The notes below the pieces were generated by a model. That model saw nothing but the letters and a program-made list of their open reading frames with translations, did not search any database and was not told the DNA's origin. 36,611 bases of DNA from IMG/VR virus record IMGVR_UViG_3300043410_000257, positions 1 through 36,611 of that record. One strand, given 5' to 3'. The position numbers and the translations under genes were made by a program. The stretch is from a virus. Positions 1 to 7,413 of the stretch are shown here, one piece after another; position 1 is the stretch's first letter, and every line of letters starts with the position of its first letter.

Positions 1-58
1 CTTGATGCGCTGGTTTTGCCGCACGCGCCACTGCGTTGAGTAAGTCTAGAAAGTTCAT
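1..58 (-). CDS. N-terminal fragment of an unidentified phage protein (cut by window edge)
   Basis: An ATG at 58-56 opens a frame that runs off the left end of the window and begins MNFLDLLNAVARAAKP. Its ATG overlaps the TGA of the upstream 78-aa gene (ATGA, 55-58), the coupling used throughout this operon. Only 19 residues are visible, so no function can be assigned. Its place after the nozzle-like gene suggests another virion or DNA-ejection protein, which is inference only. Confidence 0.55.
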   Translation of the reverse strand, partial: MNFLDLLNAVARAAKPAHQ

Positions 59-291
59 TGTGCCCCCACATTGAGAATGCCGACCGCTTGTTCAGCCCAG
101 TCGAACCAGTTTTCAAATCCTCTGGAGTCTGGCAAGCCCGATTGCTCAAGTCCACCAAACACAGAGAACGCATCGACCCACTCCCTCCAATGCTCTTCGC
201 CTACGGCGGCAAGCTGTCGAGATGCAAATAACTCGCACATCAGTTTGCAGTACTGATCCCAAGTCATTCCGCGAGGGTCATAGGCAACCAT
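55..291 (-). CDS. Conserved small phage protein, function unknown (78 aa)
   Basis: A 78-aa acidic protein rich in Trp (W11, W35, W38, W62, W65), with no signal peptide or membrane segment. Its start touches the stop of the 672-aa tail protein (both use base 291), and its stop overlaps the next ATG, so it is translationally coupled on both sides. I recall similar Trp-rich proteins of about 80 aa after gp10-like genes in podovirus genomes, but I know no function for them. A small virion or chaperone role is possible but unsupported. Confidence 0.7.
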   Translation of the reverse strand: MVAYDPRGMTWDQYCKLMCELFASRQLAAVGEEHWREWVDAFSVFGGLEQSGLPDSRGFENWFDWAEQAVGILNVGAQ

Positions 292-2309
292 TATGGATTA
301 CCTGTGCCACGTACATCACCAGTGTCTACGCTGAGGAGGACACGACCCATGAAGTAGTCGCCATTCGAGGTGTTGCTTCTAAAGCGCAGGCGCATTTCGC
401 GTCGTTGCTCACGCATGTCTACCTTTAAGGTAGTGGGGTCGAAGGTGTAAGGGGTCGAGTCCTGATCTGTTTCGTCAGCGTATCCCTTACCAGTGACCAC
501 CACGGTCATCTCGCCTGATTGCACGAAGTCGGGTTCGATGCGCTCACAGCGAGTCCAGACGTTGTCGCCGGGCTGTTCGACCGCGCCCACCAAACCTGCA
601 CGCGCACCGATCACGTTCGTCTCAAAGAACGAGTCGATAGCGTTCACGCGATTGGTGTAGACCTCATTGGTGCCTGTCTCGTGTTGCCACAAGGTGTACT
701 GCCCAGCGTTGTTGACCTGATTGCCAGCCCAAATTGGCTTGCGAAACACCTCAGAGAACACGCCAGCCGAGCGGCGTGCGCCAATGGCCTGCCCTGCGTC
801 GTACCAACACTTCTCACGCACGTTGTAGATGATCGCGTCGTTGCATTCTTCGCTGTCGCCAGATGGGAAGAACCACCAAATCTCACCCCAACGTGGAACC
901 TTGCTGACCCACACCTTTTGGCGTTGGACGTAGTTGAGGTTGTCGAAGAAGTAGTTGAAGTTTTGCTTGTTGTCCACCTCTTGCACAACGCCGTTGTACA
1001 TGAGGAAGCGATCAGTGCCGACCCAATAGAAGATGCCGTCGTACTCAATGACGCATTGGCTAGACATGATCGACGACTGTTGCGTGATCAAGTCATACTT
1101 CCAATAGAAGGTCTGTGCTCCCACGGTGGTTGGTGAATAGGTGACACGCACCACAGAGTCCAAAGTCCAGAACAGGCCAGCAGGCGATGTCGTACCGCCG
1201 CGCACTGGCAGGCCCTTAACCACCTTGGTGGAGGCCACGCTGTTCTCGTTTGAATCGGCTGAAGTCCAATTGTTGAAGTCGCCTGCCGCGCAGTTCTTGA
1301 TCAAGCCGTTGTTGCCATACGCAAAGAGGTATGGGAACAGCATCACAATGCCGCCAGACACTGACACGTTGTTGTCGAAAGTCAGATCGACCGTGCCAGA
1401 GGCTGTTGCGTTGTTGCTCAGTGTCACCGTCCACACGCCACCCACTTCAAGTGCCGACACGATGGTGGTGTTGGCAGGTATGCCAGTGCCTGTCACGGTC
1501 AAGCCTGCGCCCATTGCGGCATAGGTCTGAGTGAAGGTGACAGTTGGTGAGCCGTTTGTGGTGGTGCCAGAGGCTTGGAAGATGCCCACAGGGGTCAATG
1601 TGGTGCCAGTGAATGGCCCATACATTGGACGAGTGTTGACGGTGTTGGTGATGTCGTTGAGGTTGAGGCCGGGGTGCGCAATGAGGTTGTTCTCGCCATT
1701 CCCATATGCGTCATAGCCAATGTCGAACTGCCACAGCGTGCTTGGGCTTGGGTTGTACGTTGTCAGCGCCGAGACGTAACCTGCAAAGCCAGAACCCGTG
1801 CCACCGATGTCGGCTGGGTCAATCGTCACTGACTCGTTGTGAACGTAGTCCACGCCGCCACCAGTGATCTCGACACTGAAAACCAAGTTGCTGGACACCA
1901 CGACGGTCGCCACGGCGCCTGTGCCGTCTGCCGCTGTGATTGGCACGTTGGTGTAGGAGCCGTTGGTGTAGGCCGAGCCTTGATCTGTGATCTCGATGGT
2001 TGCGATTGGGCCAACGGCGTTGATCGCCACGGGGCCAAAGCCCACGGCGTCATCGTTGTCAGTCGTCCACTGCTCGACCCCGTCGCTCCAACCAGAGATC
2101 ACGTAGTTGAGACCTTCTTGGGCACTCATGATCATTCCACGGCTTATCCCCGATGCGTCCAAAAACGACCCGTTGTACCCACCGATCTTGCGAGGACGAG
2201 CGTATTGGAAGCGCACCCATTTGCCGTTCACGTAACTCACTGACGCGAACTGGGTGCTGTCGCGTTGAATCCCCGGCCCGACTTGGAGGGTTACGACTTT
2301 CGCGGTCAT
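291..2309 (-). CDS. P22 gp10-like tail nozzle / packaged-DNA stabilisation protein
   Basis: A 672-aa beta-rich virion protein. The N-terminus (about 10-50, with GPGIQRDSTQF and GKWVRFQYARPRKIGGYNG) and the C-terminal half have the style of gp10-like 'DNA stabilisation' proteins, which form the nozzle at the end of short tails and close the portal channel. Two beta inserts are visible. Residues about 98-182 carry Gly/Tyr-rich repeats (GSAYTNGSY, GGGVDYVHNES). Residues about 245-312 carry an Ig-like module with VTGTGIPANTTIVS and a closing VTLSNNATASGTVDLTF. Its ATG at 2309 overlaps the stop of the GIY-YIG gene. The family assignment rests on remembered sequence style and context, so it could be another tail protein. 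Confidence 0.65.
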   Translation of the reverse strand: MTAKVVTLQVGPGIQRDSTQFASVSYVNGKWVRFQYARPRKIGGYNGSFLDASGISRGMIMSAQEGLNYVISGWSDGVEQWTTDNDDAVGFGPVAINAVGPIATIEITDQGSAYTNGSYTNVPITAADGTGAVATVVVSSNLVFSVEITGGGVDYVHNESVTIDPADIGGTGSGFAGYVSALTTYNPSPSTLWQFDIGYDAYGNGENNLIAHPGLNLNDITNTVNTRPMYGPFTGTTLTPVGIFQASGTTTNGSPTVTFTQTYAAMGAGLTVTGTGIPANTTIVSALEVGGVWTVTLSNNATASGTVDLTFDNNVSVSGGIVMLFPYLFAYGNNGLIKNCAAGDFNNWTSADSNENSVASTKVVKGLPVRGGTTSPAGLFWTLDSVVRVTYSPTTVGAQTFYWKYDLITQQSSIMSSQCVIEYDGIFYWVGTDRFLMYNGVVQEVDNKQNFNYFFDNLNYVQRQKVWVSKVPRWGEIWWFFPSGDSEECNDAIIYNVREKCWYDAGQAIGARRSAGVFSEVFRKPIWAGNQVNNAGQYTLWQHETGTNEVYTNRVNAIDSFFETNVIGARAGLVGAVEQPGDNVWTRCERIEPDFVQSGEMTVVVTGKGYADETDQDSTPYTFDPTTLKVDMREQRREMRLRFRSNTSNGDYFMGRVLLSVDTGDVRGTGNP

Positions 2310-2839
2310 GCTGGGGCTCCTGATGCTTGTTTGATTGCTCGTTGTGCGGCATATCTTGCTTTTTGAGCCAAAACCATTTTGGCTTTTGTTTCTTCTGAAT
2401 GAACTGCACCTTTGCGGTTGCTAGGCTTGCCTTTTTTCGTTGCCGACATTTTTGCAACGCTCTCTGGGTTGCTTGGCTTTCCTTTGTTGTGCGCAGGCTT
2501 TCCTTTTTTCGCCGCAGACATTTTTGCTCGTGACTCTTCCGACATTACAAATCCACCATCGCCACCAGTTGTCATGTTGTATCCATGGGGCGCAATTGTG
2601 TTTTTTTCCTCAATCAAAAGGCGCTCAATAGTGCATGCCGCATCTTTGTCAAAAGCGTCTGCAATATGAGTAAACACAAAATTATCCACTCCGTATTTTT
2701 TGAATGCAGAGTAAAGCGCGATGCAGTCGCCGTTCATCATCTTGTGCTCAGTCCATCTACGATTTAATCGTTTAGTGATGCCGACATATTGTTTGCCGTT
2801 GACTTTGTTCGTGATGATGTAAATGGCGTAGGCTGTCAT
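2306..2839 (-). CDS. GIY-YIG homing endonuclease with NUMOD3 repeats
   Basis: A 177-aa protein. Residues 4-22 hold the GIY-YIG core in variant form (YAIYIITNKVNGKQYVGIT), followed by conserved R27-R28 and E32. The C-terminal half carries three NUMOD3-type DNA-binding repeats (S/E-E-S/T-xAKM-xxxxKGKP, about residues 100-155), typical of free-standing phage homing endonucleases such as the Seg type. The gene sits between two tail genes and overlaps both neighbours by 1-4 bases, so it was inserted without breaking the operon. Its DNA is visibly more A/T-rich than the flanking structural genes, consistent with separate acquisition. It would nick or cut a related phage at a site near this insertion. 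Confidence 0.9.
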   Translation of the reverse strand: MTAYAIYIITNKVNGKQYVGITKRLNRRWTEHKMMNGDCIALYSAFKKYGVDNFVFTHIADAFDKDAACTIERLLIEEKNTIAPHGYNMTTGGDGGFVMSEESRAKMSAAKKGKPAHNKGKPSNPESVAKMSATKKGKPSNRKGAVHSEETKAKMVLAQKARYAAQRAIKQASGAPA

Positions 2840-4056
2840 TAGAACGCTCCACCGTTGATACCCACAGGAAGAAGTAGACCAGACGACGTTAATTGACCTG
2901 CCGCCAAACCGTCGACCGCAAAGCCAAGCTGATTGGTGGCGGCGAGGTACAAGCCTGTCTGAGCATCGCTTTGGAACGACAAAGAGGGGGCAACAGCAGA
3001 GCCGTCACCCAATGTCAGTGCGTTGATGAATGACGATGTCGATGTCTGTGCGTTGTAGACGTTCGTGCCATCACAGATCGCAATGATCGTTTGGTTCTGA
3101 GGCAGTGTGATGGTCAATGCACCAACGGCCCCAGTGCTGAATGTCAGCGTGTACGAGCCGCTTGTGTTGTTTCGGAATGAGTACAACTGCACTGTTGGAG
3201 GCAAGATGATCGTGCAATTCGATGTCAAGGTGCCGAAGTACTCTTGAATGATGTTTGACGCTTCAGCTTGCGACAAAGTCACAGTGCCGCCAGTCACACT
3301 CTTTGCAAGCTGTGTGAAGAAGAACTCGGCAGACTGACCGTATGCATAAGTGACGTAGTTTGTGCCTGTTGACACCACAACAAACGACTCAGCAATTTGC
3401 AGTTGAGCACTTGAGTTGCCATCGATGGTGTCGGTACCAGTCAGGCTGATGTCCAAGATGCCAGTGCCGTTGTTCTTGATGATCACAAACCAATTCACGC
3501 CAACGTCTGCGGCAGAAGGCAAGATGACTTCACCTGCACCACCTGACCACACATACATCGATGCGCGATCAGCAGGGGTGAATGTGTAAGTCGATGCAAC
3601 AGTGTTTGGAGTGATCGCGCTGTTGAGCGTGGTGTTGATCGCTTTGAGGCCATATCCAGCCAGTGTGGCGGCATTGGCAGACGATGTGCCAGCACCAAAG
3701 GTCACGGTCTCCCACACGCCGTCAACAGTGGTGTTGTCGGTCACATAGATGTACTCGGCGATGCCAGAGGCGATGGTCACAATGGTGTTGCCACCAATGT
3801 CGGTCACCGTGAAGCTGTTCGAGCCAATATTTCGGATCAGCGTGCTTTGCCCCACAGACACTTGCGTGGCTGGAGGCATGATGAGGGCCAAGCCACCAGT
3901 TGTGGCAGTGACCTCGATGATGTTCGCAACGACGCTATCAGTATTGCCGTTGATGGGCCACTCCAAAAAGGTATCGGCAGAGATGGACAGTTGCTCGTAG
4001 CCCACTTGCGATGGGCTGATCGTCTGACCTGTGTAGGGGTTGGTGTAATTTGTCAT
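2839..4056 (-). CDS. Tail-associated beta-repeat protein (fibre/appendage-like, 405 aa)
   Basis: A 405-aa protein low in charge and rich in Thr, Gly, Val and Asn. Three tandem modules are visible at about 55-120, 175-240 and 280-337. Each has a hydrophobic-LP(P/S) strand, an I(R/K)N-N-x-(S/T)G turn and a closing strand around DG/TGT-N-(Y/V). The C-terminus (about 345-405) resembles the terminal segment of many tail fibres (SFQSDAQTGLYLAATNQLGF, ending in GGAF). The other fibre gene at 9457 also ends in GGAF. It is probably an exposed tail appendage or collar protein. It lies between the adaptor-like gene and the homing endonuclease. Confidence 0.6.
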   Translation of the reverse strand: MTNYTNPYTGQTISPSQVGYEQLSISADTFLEWPINGNTDSVVANIIEVTATTGGLALIMPPATQVSVGQSTLIRNIGSNSFTVTDIGGNTIVTIASGIAEYIYVTDNTTVDGVWETVTFGAGTSSANAATLAGYGLKAINTTLNSAITPNTVASTYTFTPADRASMYVWSGGAGEVILPSAADVGVNWFVIIKNNGTGILDISLTGTDTIDGNSSAQLQIAESFVVVSTGTNYVTYAYGQSAEFFFTQLAKSVTGGTVTLSQAEASNIIQEYFGTLTSNCTIILPPTVQLYSFRNNTSGSYTLTFSTGAVGALTITLPQNQTIIAICDGTNVYNAQTSTSSFINALTLGDGSAVAPSLSFQSDAQTGLYLAATNQLGFAVDGLAAGQLTSSGLLLPVGINGGAF

Positions 4057-4058
4057 GA

Positions 4059-4703
4059 TTAGGAATCCACTGCGACGGCTTGACGATCACCAACACGCGC
4101 CACATCCTCTGCTTTGAGGGATTGGAGCGACTCGGTGTACTTTTGTTGGAAGATTTGACGTTGATCGTTCTTCAAGAACTGCATGGCCTGCAATAGCGTG
4201 CCAAATAGCATGGCGTTGGGCGCGTTTTGGGTCAGCCAATTGGTTTGGTTGGTCGAACTCAGCGGCGCGATGCGCTCGTAGTAGAGCACCTCAAACGCAT
4301 AGTCTTGATCTGGTGTTGGGGCGATGTACCAATGCTCCCAATCGGTATCGGCGTAGTACAGCGGAACGTCAGTGGCTGTGTCGTCAGGCCAATAGTTCTT
4401 GAGGTATTCGTACTTGCGCAAGTAGACGGGCTGTTTTTTGCCTGCCACCGTGATGCTCATCGACACCGTCTTGCGCCAACGTGCAGGCTTTTGCAACAGC
4501 GCATTTTCGGCTGTCATATTGGCCTCAGCCACCTGCAATTGACCCAAGGTCTTGATCTCTTGAGCAATCTCGAACTCAGCCAACGAAATGAAGGTGGGAA
4601 TGGCATTTACGACGGATGCGTCTTGACGTTCCAAGTACTGAAGCACCATGGATGTCAAACTGTCGTAGGTCATTACCCAAGAGGGCGTGTTTGTGGTTGC
4701 CAT
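4059..4703 (-). CDS. Head-tail adaptor-like protein (214 aa)
   Basis: A 214-aa protein with an alpha-helical N-terminal half and a beta-strand middle (about 85-150: VYLRKYEYLKNYWPD, then WYIAPTPDQDYAFEVLYYER). It ends in helices containing P-N-A-M-L-F-G-T-LL-x-A-x-x-FLKNDQR. This pattern matches adaptor/gatekeeper proteins of short-tailed phages (SU10-type adaptor, T7 gp11-like), which dock on the portal and begin the tail. The call is from memory of the family. A similar C-terminal pattern (WPAPSN, then YSRQ, then P..F..AI..ML) is present in the 352-aa protein at 12085. The ATG at 4703 is preceded by AAGGAC on the coding strand. Confidence 0.6.
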   Translation of the reverse strand: MATTNTPSWVMTYDSLTSMVLQYLERQDASVVNAIPTFISLAEFEIAQEIKTLGQLQVAEANMTAENALLQKPARWRKTVSMSITVAGKKQPVYLRKYEYLKNYWPDDTATDVPLYYADTDWEHWYIAPTPDQDYAFEVLYYERIAPLSSTNQTNWLTQNAPNAMLFGTLLQAMQFLKNDQRQIFQQKYTESLQSLKAEDVARVGDRQAVAVDS

Positions 4704-4750
4704 TTCAGTCCTTCATTTTCGGGTTATTTTCTCACCAGACGCTCTCGCCA

Positions 4751-5227
4751 TCAAGCGTAAGGTCTGCCATTCGGGGTCTGGGCGTCGATGATCATTTTGT
4801 TCATGCGGCCCTTGGCACCCTCCATGGGGATGGCAATGTGAGTCCAACGGTCAAATTCACGAATGACTTGCTCAAATTCGATCCCGCTGTCAATGATGGC
4901 CTTGGTGACTTGGTCTGGGGTCATGCCGTCCACCTTGATGTCTGCGGCGCATCCACGACGATGGTCGCTGGTGTCCTTGCTCTTGACGGCGGTGTTCACG
5001 TCGTGTGAGCGAAAACCACTGCTGACAAACACAGCCTTGCCGCCAAACACTTCAAACTTGAGTTTGCCCAAGAATTGAGACAGGCGAGGCAGGTTCGCCA
5101 CGGCATTCACCAAGACCTCTTTGCCGCCGATGATGCACTTTTCAGTCTCAGTGGGGGTGTTGTCGAACTCGCGGTGGTCAGTGTGAACCAACTCGCTGTA
5201 TGGGAAATTGGGGTGAAATTCGCTCAT
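4751..5227 (-). CDS. Peptidase M15-type endolysin (158 aa)
   Basis: Residues 68-74 (FVSSGFRS), 88-98 (DHRRGCAADIK) and 128-132 (WTHIA) form the M15A zinc-peptidase pattern. H89, D96 and H130 are the likely Zn ligands, and an acidic pair around E118-E123 is the likely general base. Family members cut the peptide cross-links of peptidoglycan. No signal sequence is present, so release would depend on a holin. The next upstream genes are a small unknown and a two-TM holin-like protein, and spanins follow further upstream, so this is the lysis cassette. The length (about 160 aa) suits a single-domain phage endolysin. Confidence 0.85.
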   Translation of the reverse strand: MSEFHPNFPYSELVHTDHREFDNTPTETEKCIIGGKEVLVNAVANLPRLSQFLGKLKFEVFGGKAVFVSSGFRSHDVNTAVKSKDTSDHRRGCAADIKVDGMTPDQVTKAIIDSGIEFEQVIREFDRWTHIAIPMEGAKGRMNKMIIDAQTPNGRPYA

Positions 5228-5484
5228 GATTGTTCCTTTTGGGATTCGTTGTACTTGTCGATTGCCATGCCGACCAACTCAGCGCCGACGAAGGGCAAGC
5301 CCATGTTCATCAGCACCTTGATGGCGATCTCGCCCATGTGGTCTTCGGCATATTGCTCTGCGGCCTTTTGGAGGCCACCCTCTTGATGGAGGGCATCAAG
5401 GGCCTCTTTGGCGTTTTGGAGTTCTGTGGTGCCCTCTGCGGCGTGATCAATCACGGCATGGCACAGGTTCAAGAGGTCGCTCAT
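5224..5484 (-). CDS. Small helical protein in the lysis cassette, unknown (86 aa)
   Basis: An 86-aa mainly helical, acidic protein without a clear membrane segment. A short Gly-rich hydrophobic stretch (about 57-75, NMGLPFVGAELVGMAI) could be amphipathic. It overlaps the endolysin start and the holin-like stop by 4 bases each (ATGA). A regulator or accessory of lysis is possible from position alone. I do not recognise the family. Confidence 0.65.
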   Translation of the reverse strand: MSDLLNLCHAVIDHAAEGTTELQNAKEALDALHQEGGLQKAAEQYAEDHMGEIAIKVLMNMGLPFVGAELVGMAIDKYNESQKEQS

Positions 5485-5837
5485 TTTTTCACCTCTTCGG
5501 TCAGAGTTGGGATTTCAGGCGTGGGGTCAACGATGACGGTTTGCTCAACCTTTTGGTTGTTGTCGTTGTTGTTGCCGCGCCATTCGTCCAACTTTTCCTT
5601 GCCCTTGATCGCCAACATGGTGCCCAAGGAGCCCAAGATGTACTTGCTCATGTCGGACAGGAGGAAAAAGAACTGCTTGTCGGCTGGGGCGATGTTGTTC
5701 ATGGGGTTTTGGCCCCACACCAACGAGTACATCGACAAAAAGATCATGTTCAAAATTGCCACGCAAAACGTGATCGCAATAGACAGCTTGATGAACGAGT
5801 CCACTTGTTCGCTGGTCATGTTGAATTCGATTTTCAT
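5481..5837 (-). CDS. Putative holin, two membrane segments (118 aa)
   Basis: Two hydrophobic segments are visible (about 16-41 and 56-78), separated by a short polar loop (NPMNNIAPADK). A charged, Asn/Glu/Lys-rich C-terminal tail follows (about 80-118). This is the layout of a class II-like holin or a holin-like inner-membrane protein. It lies directly upstream of the small 86-aa gene and the M15 endolysin, and just downstream of the spanin pair, all coupled by 4-base overlaps. The assignment is from topology and context only, and I do not recognise a named holin family. Confidence 0.55.
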   Translation of the reverse strand: MKIEFNMTSEQVDSFIKLSIAITFCVAILNMIFLSMYSLVWGQNPMNNIAPADKQFFFLLSDMSKYILGSLGTMLAIKGKEKLDEWRGNNNDNNQKVEQTVIVDPTPEIPTLTEEVKK

Positions 5838-6019
5838 CGCACGTCACCTTTCAATGTTTCGGGTTTGATTAAGTCTTCGGGGCATGTTTGCGTAACAGTG
5901 CAGACAGGAGGCTTGCATTCGGCCTTTTCCCAGTTCTTTGGGTCTTGGCAGGGGTAACGGTAGTAGTCACTGCACCCGTTAAGTATCAAGACGGCAAAAA
6001 TAAGTATCAAGTGCTTCAT
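5834..6019 (-). CDS. Outer-membrane lipoprotein, o-spanin (Rz1-like, 61 aa)
   Basis: Residues 1-16 form a lipoprotein signal peptide with lipobox L-N-G-C, so C16 would be the lipidated residue. The mature part is short (45 aa) and rich in Cys and Pro (YRYPCQDPKNWEKAECKPPV), as in many o-spanins. It lies immediately downstream of an inner-membrane coiled-coil gene and overlaps it by 4 bases, the standard i-spanin then o-spanin order. Together they would fuse inner and outer membranes at the last step of lysis in a Gram-negative host. Confidence 0.75.
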   Translation of the reverse strand: MKHLILIFAVLILNGCSDYYRYPCQDPKNWEKAECKPPVCTVTQTCPEDLIKPETLKGDVR

Positions 6020-6237
6020 TCTTCTTTCTCCTCCACCTTCAACGACTTCAATAATTTTTCCAATTTTTCACGCTCATCCCTGAGCACCAACGCCGACTTG
6101 TTTGCCTCGCGTTGGTGATGTTCCAACTGCTTATCGGTGGTCATGAGCCTCAACAACGTGTAGGCCAATAACACCGTCAAGATCAGCACAAAAAAGATCA
6201 AAAGGGCGATCACTGCATTGTCTTCGTGTTTAGCCAT
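6016..6237 (-). CDS. Inner-membrane spanin (i-spanin, Rz-like, 73 aa)
   Basis: Starting at ATG 6237, the protein has a short N-terminus, one membrane segment (about 8-31) and a charged coiled coil to the end (about 35-72), which is the i-spanin layout. An in-frame upstream start at 6285 would add 16 residues (VVDFGLVLLDDDGHR), but these would lie wholly inside the preceding gene. The start at 6237 gives the expected N-in topology. Even so, the gene overlaps the 3' end of the 251-aa gene by 28 bases. Its stop overlaps the o-spanin start. Confidence 0.75.
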   Translation of the reverse strand: MAKHEDNAVIALLIFFVLILTVLLAYTLLRLMTTDKQLEHHQREANKSALVLRDEREKLEKLLKSLKVEEKEE

Positions 6238-6965
6238 ACGATGCCCATCATCATCCAAAAGAACCAAACCAAAATCAACGACCAAAGGATGACCATGTTT
6301 CGGTCTATACGGTCACTACGAATTTGCGCGGCCTGCGCTTCCAACCTTGCTTTCTCGCGGCGTTGCCTCATCTGCCTCGCCGCCTGTCCAGCCTTCACTT
6401 TGTCCTGCATCTCTTTGAACTGAGTCCAAATCGGCCCTAGTTGCCATGGCGCCCCAGACATCAAGGTGCTGAGTGTGGGAAACGCGCTGTCAAGTTCGGC
6501 TTGCAGTTGGGTCAGTTCAAGCACTTCTTTTGAGTTGATCTCGTCCTTTTCAAAAACTTCTTTGTATCGATGCTCGGCGTACTCTTTCAGTTTGCCGTAA
6601 TTCTCAAACCACACCCCAAGGTGTTCAATGAACTGTTGGACAACATCGTCCTGTGTTGGGATGTAATTGGTGTATTCGTCTTTTTTACTGGCTTTCTTTT
6701 GCGCCACAGGCTCGGCAATTGCGACCGTGGTACTTGGGGCTTGTTTGGGCTGTTCTGCGGCTCCGAAGAGCCCTTTGAGCCATCCCCAGAGGCCAGTAAC
6801 CTCTCGATAAAGTGCCTTGGCACTCTCCACCCCTTGGGTGACTTCTTTCTTGACCCGCTGTACCTCAACGGTGCCTTCTCGAAGGCTTTCGCAACAGTAC
6901 TGGATGCCACTGTAGGCGGCACGCATAGCCCCAAGGGCGACCTGTATGCTGATTGGGTCAAGCAC
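6210..6965 (-). CDS. Tail-anchored membrane protein with coiled coil, unknown (251 aa)
   Basis: The protein starts with small-residue helices (about 1-70), has a low-complexity A/P/K linker (about 72-96) and then a long charged helical region (about 105-220) including a strong Arg/Gln/Ala coiled coil. It ends in one very hydrophobic segment (about 225-245, with WSLILVWFFWMMMGIVW). It is therefore a C-terminally anchored membrane protein. It sits in the lysis cassette directly upstream of the spanins. It could be a lysis regulator or a superinfection/membrane factor. I do not recognise it. Confidence 0.65.
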   Translation of the reverse strand: MLDPISIQVALGAMRAAYSGIQYCCESLREGTVEVQRVKKEVTQGVESAKALYREVTGLWGWLKGLFGAAEQPKQAPSTTVAIAEPVAQKKASKKDEYTNYIPTQDDVVQQFIEHLGVWFENYGKLKEYAEHRYKEVFEKDEINSKEVLELTQLQAELDSAFPTLSTLMSGAPWQLGPIWTQFKEMQDKVKAGQAARQMRQRREKARLEAQAAQIRSDRIDRNMVILWSLILVWFFWMMMGIVWLNTKTMQ

Positions 6966-6968
6966 ATC

Positions 6969-7169
6969 TTAAAAACCAAATAGCTTCTTGGCGAACTCAG
7001 CGGCGGCGCCGGGCCCCAACAGTTGAATCATGATCGCCACATAAATGAGGTACTCGATCTTTGTCATTCGCTTGTCGCCAGCAGTTAAAGAGCCATCTAT
7101 GCGGTTGTATCTCTCCGCACAGATGGCCTCATGAACAGCCAACTTGGTCTCAACTGACTGTTCGCTCAT
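6969..7169 (-). CDS. Small membrane protein, XhlA-like topology (66 aa)
   Basis: The polar N-terminus has the pattern ETKLAVHEAICAERYNRIDG, followed by a basic stretch. One hydrophobic segment follows (about 40-60) and the protein ends in KKLFGF. This resembles small phage haemolysin/holin-accessory proteins of the XhlA type, with a cytoplasmic helix and C-terminal TM, but the match is by shape. Only 3 bases separate its stop from the downstream 251-aa gene start, and 2 bases lie between its ATG and the stop of the 54-aa gene. Confidence 0.55.
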   Translation of the reverse strand: MSEQSVETKLAVHEAICAERYNRIDGSLTAGDKRMTKIEYLIYVAIMIQLLGPGAAAEFAKKLFGF

Positions 7170-7171
7170 GC

Positions 7172-7336
7172 TTACTCCGCAGGCTTGTCTTCAGGTGCGG
7201 CAACAGGTTGAGCGCCTTGCTTGGCGGCTTCTTGTTGCACGCCTTGGATCAGGCCAGCAACTTCAGCAAAAGGTTTTGAACCCAAGTACTGCAAGATTGC
7301 GTTGACAAGTTGTGTGCTCAGTTTGATTTCATCCAT
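7172..7336 (-). CDS. Small unknown protein (54 aa)
   Basis: ATG at 7336 with GGAG about 8 bases upstream on the coding strand opens a 54-codon frame ending at TAA 7174-7172. The protein begins MDEIKLSTQLVNAILQYLGS, continues as a short amphipathic helix and ends in an Ala/Pro/Glu-rich tail. Its stop lies 2 bases before the start of the 66-aa membrane protein gene, which fits operon packing. It follows a hairpin terminator-like element after the tail-spike gene. Function is unknown. Confidence 0.65.
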   Translation of the reverse strand: MDEIKLSTQLVNAILQYLGSKPFAEVAGLIQGVQQEAAKQGAQPVAAPEDKPAE

Positions 7337-7350
7337 TTTTCATCTCCATG

Positions 7351-7380
7351 AAAATTTGCCACCAAGATGGAGTGGTGGCA
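7351..7380 (-). terminator. Hairpin after the S74 tail-spike gene, weak terminator
   Basis: On the minus strand, TGCCACC (7380-7374) pairs with GGTGGCA (7363-7357) across a 10-base loop and is followed by AATTTT (7356-7351). The short U-tract suggests a partial terminator or mRNA 3' stabiliser between the fibre genes and the lysis cassette. The rest of the 7337-7413 gap shows nothing else clear apart from the ribosome-binding site of the 54-aa gene. Confidence 0.5.
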
Positions 7381-7413
7381 TCCCCTTTTTGATTATGCCA
7401 AGTCAATTTGTCA

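Noticed and set aside
519-1136. Plus-strand open frame of about 205 codons over the nozzle-like gene
   Set aside because: It lies antisense inside a well-supported gene. It has unlikely composition (long Val/Leu runs), no ribosome-binding site, and every real gene here is on the minus strand.
7381-7413. Possible further gene or promoter after the S74 gene
   Set aside because: Only about 30 bases, no open frame and no promoter-like boxes.
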